Assembly: GCA_019423025.1 (NCBI GenBank)
Contig: JAHZCD010000008.1
Location: 33,846 to 97,845, forward strand
Reading direction: 5' to 3'
From: Haemophilus sp.
Lineage (GTDB): Bacteria > Pseudomonadota > Gammaproteobacteria > Enterobacterales > Pasteurellaceae
DNA length: 64,000 bases
Shown in pieces: positions 59,895-64,000 of the stretch. The notes beneath the pieces were generated by a model. That model saw only the letters and a list, made by a program, of their open reading frames with translations, did no database searches and was not told the DNA's origin. Numbering within the stretch: the first letter of the stretch is position 1; each line of letters starts with the position of its first letter. The position numbers were made by a program, and so were the translations under genes.

Positions 59895-60479
59895 ATGTCT
59901 GAAATTAAACTCATCGTGGGGCTGGGAAACCCTGGCGATAAATATGCGGAAACCCGCCACAATGCAGGGGAATGGCTGATTGAGCGTTTGGCTCGTCGCT
60001 TTAATGTTTCGCTTAATGCAGAAAATAAATTCTTTGGTTACATAGGAAAAACACTAATTAATGGCAAAGAAGTCCGTTTTTTAGTGCCAACGACGTTTAT
60101 GAATTTAAGTGGAAAAGCAGTGGGCGCACTTGCTAATTTTTATCGCATCAAACCAGAAGAGATTTTAGTGCTACACGATGAATTAGACTTACCGCCTGGC
60201 ACCGTAAAATTAAAACAAGGTGGCGGACATGGCGGACATAATGGTTTAAAAGATATCGTGGCTCAGCTTGGTAATAGCAACAATTTCTATCGTTTACGCA
60301 TTGGCATTGGCCATCCTGGACACCGTGATTTAGTTTCAGGTTTTGTGCTAAACAAACCCGTACCAGCAGAAAGAGAAGCACTCAATAAAGCGTTAGACGA
60401 AGCCACCGATTGCATTGAATTGCTCTTCAAAGAAGGCATGGTGAAAGCCACCAATCGATTAAACAGTTTTAAAATTTAA
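59895..60479 (+). CDS. pth: peptidyl-tRNA hydrolase
   Basis: 194 aa, full length. It releases tRNA from dropped-off peptidyl-tRNA. The catalytic His is in LIVGLGNPGDKYAETRHNAGEW, and VLHDELDLPPG and GGGHGGHNGLKDI are intact. pth-ychF order is conserved across gamma-proteobacteria. Confidence 0.97.
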   Translation: MSEIKLIVGLGNPGDKYAETRHNAGEWLIERLARRFNVSLNAENKFFGYIGKTLINGKEVRFLVPTTFMNLSGKAVGALANFYRIKPEEILVLHDELDLPPGTVKLKQGGGHGGHNGLKDIVAQLGNSNNFYRLRIGIGHPGHRDLVSGFVLNKPVPAEREALNKALDEATDCIELLFKEGMVKATNRLNSFKI

Positions 60480-60484
60480 CTCAA

Positions 60485-60523
60485 AAGTGCGGTGAAAAAA
60501 TACCATAAATTTTAACCGCACTT
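60485..60523 (+). terminator. uptake-sequence hairpin between pth and ychF
   Basis: AAGTGCGGT and ACCGCACTT 21 bases apart, with no T tract after the stem. Likely a weak terminator or only a facing uptake-sequence pair. Confidence 0.5.
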
Positions 60524-60546
60524 ACGCTCACAATAAGGAAAACATC

Positions 60547-61638
60547 ATGGGATTTAAATGTGGTATCGTTGGTTTGCCAAACGTCGGCAAATCTACCCTT
60601 TTTAATGCATTAACCAAAGCCGGTATCGAAGCGGCAAACTATCCGTTCTGTACCATCGAACCAAATACTGGCGTGGTACCAATGCCAGATCCGCGTTTAG
60701 ATGCGTTAGCGGAAATTGTTAAACCTGAACGAGTATTACCCACCACCATGGAGTTTGTGGATATCGCAGGTTTGGTTGCGGGTGCAAGTAAAGGTGAAGG
60801 CTTAGGGAATAAATTCTTAGCTAACATCCGTGAAACTGATGCGATTGGTCATGTTGTTCGTTGCTTTGAAAATGATGACATCGTGCACGTTGCGGGTAAA
60901 ATCGACCCATTAAGCGATATCGAAACCATCAATACCGAATTAGCCCTTGCTGACTTAGACAGCTGCGAACGTGCAATCCAACGTTTACAAAAACGTGCTA
61001 AAGGTGGCGATAAAGATGCAAAATTTGAGCTATCTGTGATGGAAAAAATCCTTCCTGTACTTTCTGAAGCAGGCATGATTCGTTCTGTTGAGTTAGATAA
61101 AGATGAGTTATTAGCAATTAAAAGCTATAACTTCCTTACATTAAAACCAACCATGTACATCGCGAACGTGAATGAAGACGGTTTTGAAAATAACCCGTAT
61201 TTAGACAAAGTACGTGAGTTTGCAGAAAAAGAAGGATCTGTTGTGGTGCCTGTGTGTGCGGCGATTGAAGCGGAGATTGCTGAACTTGATGACGATGAAA
61301 AAATCGAATTCTTGCAAGATCTTGGCATTGAGGAACCTGGCTTAAACCGTGTAATTCGTGCAGGTTATGCCTTATTAAATCTTCAAACCTACTTCACTGC
61401 GGGTGTGAAAGAAGTTCGCGCATGGACGGTTTCTGTTGGTGCAACCGCCCCTAAAGCAGCGGCTGTAATCCACACAGACTTTGAAAAAGGCTTCATCCGT
61501 GCAGAAGTGATTGCTTACGATGACTTCATCCAATTCAAAGGTGAAAACGGAGCAAAAGAAGCGGGTAAATGGCGCTTAGAAGGTAAAGACTACATCGTCC
61601 AAGATGGTGATGTTATGCACTTCCGCTTTAACGTATAA
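60547..61638 (+). CDS. ychF: redox-regulated ATPase YchF (Obg family)
   Basis: 363 aa. The P-loop is GIVGLPNVGKSTLFN at the start, G3 is DIAGLVAGASKGEGLG, and NVNE stands at the nucleotide-specificity site, which favours ATP. A TGS domain ends the protein (AWTVSVGATAPKAA...GDVMHFRFN). It interacts with ribosomes and affects oxidative stress responses. Codon use is that of a well-expressed gene. Confidence 0.97.
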   Translation: MGFKCGIVGLPNVGKSTLFNALTKAGIEAANYPFCTIEPNTGVVPMPDPRLDALAEIVKPERVLPTTMEFVDIAGLVAGASKGEGLGNKFLANIRETDAIGHVVRCFENDDIVHVAGKIDPLSDIETINTELALADLDSCERAIQRLQKRAKGGDKDAKFELSVMEKILPVLSEAGMIRSVELDKDELLAIKSYNFLTLKPTMYIANVNEDGFENNPYLDKVREFAEKEGSVVVPVCAAIEAEIAELDDDEKIEFLQDLGIEEPGLNRVIRAGYALLNLQTYFTAGVKEVRAWTVSVGATAPKAAAVIHTDFEKGFIRAEVIAYDDFIQFKGENGAKEAGKWRLEGKDYIVQDGDVMHFRFNV

Positions 61639-61646
61639 AAACACTT

Positions 61647-61674
61647 CAGACCGCATAACTATGCGGTCTTTTTG
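61647..61674 (+). terminator. ychF terminator
   Basis: AGACCGCAT and ATGCGGTCT form a 9-bp stem with a 4-nt loop and TTTTT, 9 bases after the stop. Confidence 0.92.
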
Positions 61675-61695
61675 TATTTATAAAAGGAAAAAACA

Positions 61696-62556
61696 ATGTC
61701 GGATAAATTAAATCAACTCATCGAATTGTTAAAACTAGAAAAAATTGATGATCTTATCTTTCGCGGAGCCTGTGAAGACTTAGGTTTTCGCCAAGTGTTT
61801 GGTGGTCAAGTCGTAGCGCAATCTCTTTCTGCCGCGATGCAAGTTGCCCCGCCTGAGCGCGTACTCCACTCTTGCCATGCTTACTTTTTGGCACCTGGCG
61901 ACAGTCAATACCCGATTATTTATGACGTGGAAACTTTACGTGAAGGACGCAATTTCTCTGCGTTACGCGTAAAAGCCATTCAACATAAAAATGTGATTTG
62001 TCATGTCACTGCTTCATTTCAAGTACCCGAAGAAGGGTTCGACCATCAATCAGCCATGCCGCAAGTGGCAGGCCCTGAACAATGTATTGATGAACATGAA
62101 ATCATGTTAAAAGTGGCACAGACTTTGCCTGAAAGCTTGAGTGAAAAATTTGCTCAAGAGCGACCATTTCAGATTCATAGCCGATATTTGAACAATCCAT
62201 TTGATGGTCGCGAACTCCCACCCGAACAATATGCTTGGTTTAAAACCAATGGAGAAGCACCATTAGATTTGCAGACGCAACAATGTCTCTTAGCGTATTT
62301 TTCTGATTTCCACTGTATTTTGACCGCACTTCACCCACATGGGAAAGGCTTTTTACAGAAAGGGATGAAAGTGGCTACAATCGACCACAGCATTTGGTTC
62401 CACCGCCCTTTCAATTTAAATCAGTGGCATTTACATGCCATTGAAAGTAACAATGCTTTTGCCGGACGAGGTTTAGCGAGAGGACAAATTTTTGCTGCAG
62501 ATGGCACATTAATTGCCACCACACAGCAAGAAGGGTTAATTCGTTATCAAGAATAA
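61696..62556 (+). CDS. tesB: acyl-CoA thioesterase II
   Basis: 286 aa with two hot-dog domains. Motifs FGGQVVAQSLSAA, HSCHAYFLAPGD and the C-terminal SIWFHRPFNLNQWHLHAIES are as in E. coli TesB. It hydrolyses medium- and long-chain acyl-CoA. RBS AAAAGGAAA. It is convergent with rnhA; an uptake sequence lies in the 24-bp gap. Confidence 0.96.
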   Translation: MSDKLNQLIELLKLEKIDDLIFRGACEDLGFRQVFGGQVVAQSLSAAMQVAPPERVLHSCHAYFLAPGDSQYPIIYDVETLREGRNFSALRVKAIQHKNVICHVTASFQVPEEGFDHQSAMPQVAGPEQCIDEHEIMLKVAQTLPESLSEKFAQERPFQIHSRYLNNPFDGRELPPEQYAWFKTNGEAPLDLQTQQCLLAYFSDFHCILTALHPHGKGFLQKGMKVATIDHSIWFHRPFNLNQWHLHAIESNNAFAGRGLARGQIFAADGTLIATTQQEGLIRYQE

Positions 62557-62580
62557 CCGCACTTTAAAACAAGGTGCAGA

Positions 62581-63042
62581 TTAGCCTTCGTAACCGATAT
62601 CTTCGAAGGTCGGATTTTCTGCGCCTTGTTTGGCTAACTCATCACAAATTTCATTTTCTCGATGGCCTGAATGGCCTTTTACCCACTGCCAATCAATGTT
62701 ATGGGTTTGAATCGCCTGATCTAAGGCAATCCATAAATCTTGGTTTTTTACGGCTTTGCCCGTACTCGCTTTCCAATTGTTTTTCTTCCAATTGTAAATC
62801 CATTGTGTGATGCCATTTTTCATATATTGGCTATCGCTATAAAGCGTCACATGGCAAGGCTCTTTTAAGCTATTTAAAGCCTCAATCACTGCTCGTAATT
62901 CCATGCGATTATTGGTAGTTTTGAAATACCCTTTTGAAATATGTTTTTCGTGCTGTTTATAGCGCAGGACAATCCCTATGCCACCGGCTCCCGGATTGCC
63001 TAGGCAAGATCCATCCGTAAAAATTTCAATCTGTTTTTGCAT
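62581..63042 (-). CDS. rnhA: ribonuclease HI
   Basis: 153 aa from ATG 63042 (MQKQIEIFTDGSC), the usual length and start; the longer frame to 63102 has no support. It cuts RNA in RNA-DNA hybrids. The catalytic residues are Asp in FTDGSCLGNPGAGG, Glu in MELRAVIEAL, Asp in YSDSQYM and the C-terminal region VKGHSGHRENEICDELA. It is divergent from dnaQ with 59 bases between starts, the same arrangement as in E. coli. Confidence 0.97.
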   Translation of the reverse strand: MQKQIEIFTDGSCLGNPGAGGIGIVLRYKQHEKHISKGYFKTTNNRMELRAVIEALNSLKEPCHVTLYSDSQYMKNGITQWIYNWKKNNWKASTGKAVKNQDLWIALDQAIQTHNIDWQWVKGHSGHRENEICDELAKQGAENPTFEDIGYEG

Positions 63043-63101
63043 AACTAATTCGAGCTTGTGTAAAATAGGCAGTATTTTAAAGGAAACAGATAGGTAGAAC
63101 A

Positions 63102-63863
63102 ATGATAAATCCGGATCGCCAAATTGTACTGGATACTGAAACCACCGGTATGAACCAAATTGGTGCGCATTACGAAGGACATTGCATTATTGAAATTGGC
63201 GCGGTGGAAATGATCAACCGTAAATATACAGGCAATAATTTTCATATTTATATTAAACCGGATCGTTTGGTTGATCCCGATGCCATTAAAGTTCACGGTA
63301 TTACGGATGAAATGCTGGCGGATAAACCGGATTTCAAAACAATTGCACAAGACTTTATTGAATACATTCGTGGAGCCGAACTGCTGATTCATAATGCCCC
63401 CTTCGATGTGGGCTTTATGGACTATGAATTCCGTAAACTCGGGTTAGATATCAAAACAACCGACATTTGCCTCGTCACCGATACGTTGCAAATGGCTCGC
63501 CAAATGTACCCGGGAAAACGTAATAGCTTAGATGCTTTGTGTGATCGTTTAGGTATTGATAACAGCAAACGAACACTCCACGGCGCGTTACTGGATGCGG
63601 AGATTTTGGCCGACGTTTACTTGTCCATGACGGGCGGTCAAACTAGTCTATTTGATGAAGATCATGCGGATAGTTCAATTATCCAAGCTGGCTCCAATAT
63701 GCAAGATCTTCAAAGTGCGGTCAATTTTTCGCAAAATTTAAAAGTGTTACAACCCACTGATGATGAACTACAAGCCCATTTAGATTTCCTTAAATTGGTC
63801 AATAAAAAAAGCGACGGCAAATGTTTTTGGTCTACTCGTACGGGTGACGAAACCTCACATTAA
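63102..63863 (+). CDS. dnaQ: DNA polymerase III epsilon (proofreading) subunit
   Basis: 253 aa. The DEDDh exonuclease motifs are VLDTETTGMN (near residue 10), HNAPFDVGFMDYEF and LHGALLDAEILADVY. The C-terminal part ends with the polymerase-contact region (NLKVLQPTDDELQAHLDFL). An uptake sequence is read in frame near 63714. The gene is followed by tRNA-Asp, also as in E. coli. Confidence 0.97.
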   Translation: MINPDRQIVLDTETTGMNQIGAHYEGHCIIEIGAVEMINRKYTGNNFHIYIKPDRLVDPDAIKVHGITDEMLADKPDFKTIAQDFIEYIRGAELLIHNAPFDVGFMDYEFRKLGLDIKTTDICLVTDTLQMARQMYPGKRNSLDALCDRLGIDNSKRTLHGALLDAEILADVYLSMTGGQTSLFDEDHADSSIIQAGSNMQDLQSAVNFSQNLKVLQPTDDELQAHLDFLKLVNKKSDGKCFWSTRTGDETSH

Positions 63864-63907
63864 TCGGTTATCTATTAATCAGATAAACATAAAAAAGAAA
63901 AAAAAGA

Positions 63908-63936
63908 TTGACGGTTTTAACGTTCATCATTATTAT
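63908..63936 (+). promoter_or_regulatory. tRNA-Asp promoter
   Basis: TTGACG (63908-13), a 17-bp spacer and TATTAT (63931-36), 14 bases before the tRNA. Confidence 0.7.
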
Positions 63937-63950
63937 ACCCAGCACTTAGC

Positions 63951-64000
63951 GGAGTGGTAGTTCAGCTGGTTAGAATACCTGCCTGTCACGCAGGGGGTCG
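63951..64000 (+). tRNA. tRNA-Asp (GTC), cut by window edge
   Basis: The first 50 nt of a tRNA: GGAGTGG acceptor side, D arm with TAGTTCAGCTGGTTAGAATA, and anticodon stem CCTGC/GCAGG around CTGTCAC, anticodon GTC. The T arm and 3' end lie outside the window. Confidence 0.93.

Noticed and set aside
63866..63883. TTATCT/AGATAA dyad after dnaQ as a terminator
   Set aside because: The stem is 6 bp and A/T-rich and is followed by A, not T, on the coding strand.

Overview
This 64 kb window is a chromosomal segment of a Pasteurellaceae bacterium, most likely a Haemophilus species of the H. parainfluenzae / H. influenzae group. The evidence is the large number of the 9-bp Haemophilus DNA uptake sequence (AAGTGCGGT or its complement), many placed as inverted pairs that act as terminators, together with H. 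influenzae-like gene neighbourhoods: formate dehydrogenase-fdhE-rimI-holD-rsmC, serC-hisC, hitABC, uvrC-kdsB-lpxK-msbA-comEC/dksA-pcnB-folK, and cpdA-nudF-xseA-roxA-rnfH/pth-ychF. A bifunctional gshAB gene also fits. Species is inferred, not proven.

Layout. 1-5 kb: end of the formate dehydrogenase operon with its maturation protein fdhE, then rimI, holD, a lipoprotein, rsmC, a PEBP-family protein and yeeX. 5-12 kb: serC-hisC, a Cof-type phosphatase, the ybeZ-ybeY ribosome-maturation pair and gshAB. 12-16 kb: the Fur-type iron ABC transporter hitABC, then terC. 17-25 kb: a leftward block uvrC-kdsB-trm112-lpxK-msbA-comEC (DNA repair, KDO/lipid A synthesis and export, DNA uptake). comEC is divergent from dksA-pcnB-folK, and a perfect competence-type (CRP-S) palindrome lies between them. 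27-35 kb: dcuC with an FNR/CRP-like site, a 348-bp non-coding stretch holding an unusually well-structured candidate RNA, an orphan 303-codon gene, and the operon DUF441-DUF423-hrpA. 35-48 kb: kefC, rlmKL, znuA, tcdA-mltA, initiator tRNA, a DUF2301-like protein, mpl, metC, a 2-Cys peroxiredoxin, pgsA and a Gly-Leu-Lys tRNA array. 48-64 kb: miaB, then a 5.0-kb foreign transposon, cpdA-nudF-xseA-roxA-rnfH, an EamA protein, pth-ychF, tesB, rnhA/dnaQ and the start of a tRNA-Asp.

The most unusual part is the transposon at 49833-54838. It has 26-bp perfect terminal inverted repeats and a perfect 8-bp target duplication (TAAATTTT). It carries an IS1595-family-like transposase and a cargo resembling a small restriction-modification or defence module: an XRE regulator overlapping a DNA methyltransferase, convergent with an operon of two unfamiliar proteins. 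It also carries two coiled-coil/winged-helix proteins near the right end, a terminator at the left end, and a hairpin that hides a ribosome binding site at the right end. It landed inside the uptake-sequence hairpin that formed the cpdA terminator. No full 9-bp uptake sequence was seen inside it.

Other points worth attention are the structured RNA at 29340-29485 and the probable ATT start codon of pcnB, a feature known from E. coli pcnB. Nearly everything else is ordinary core genome.
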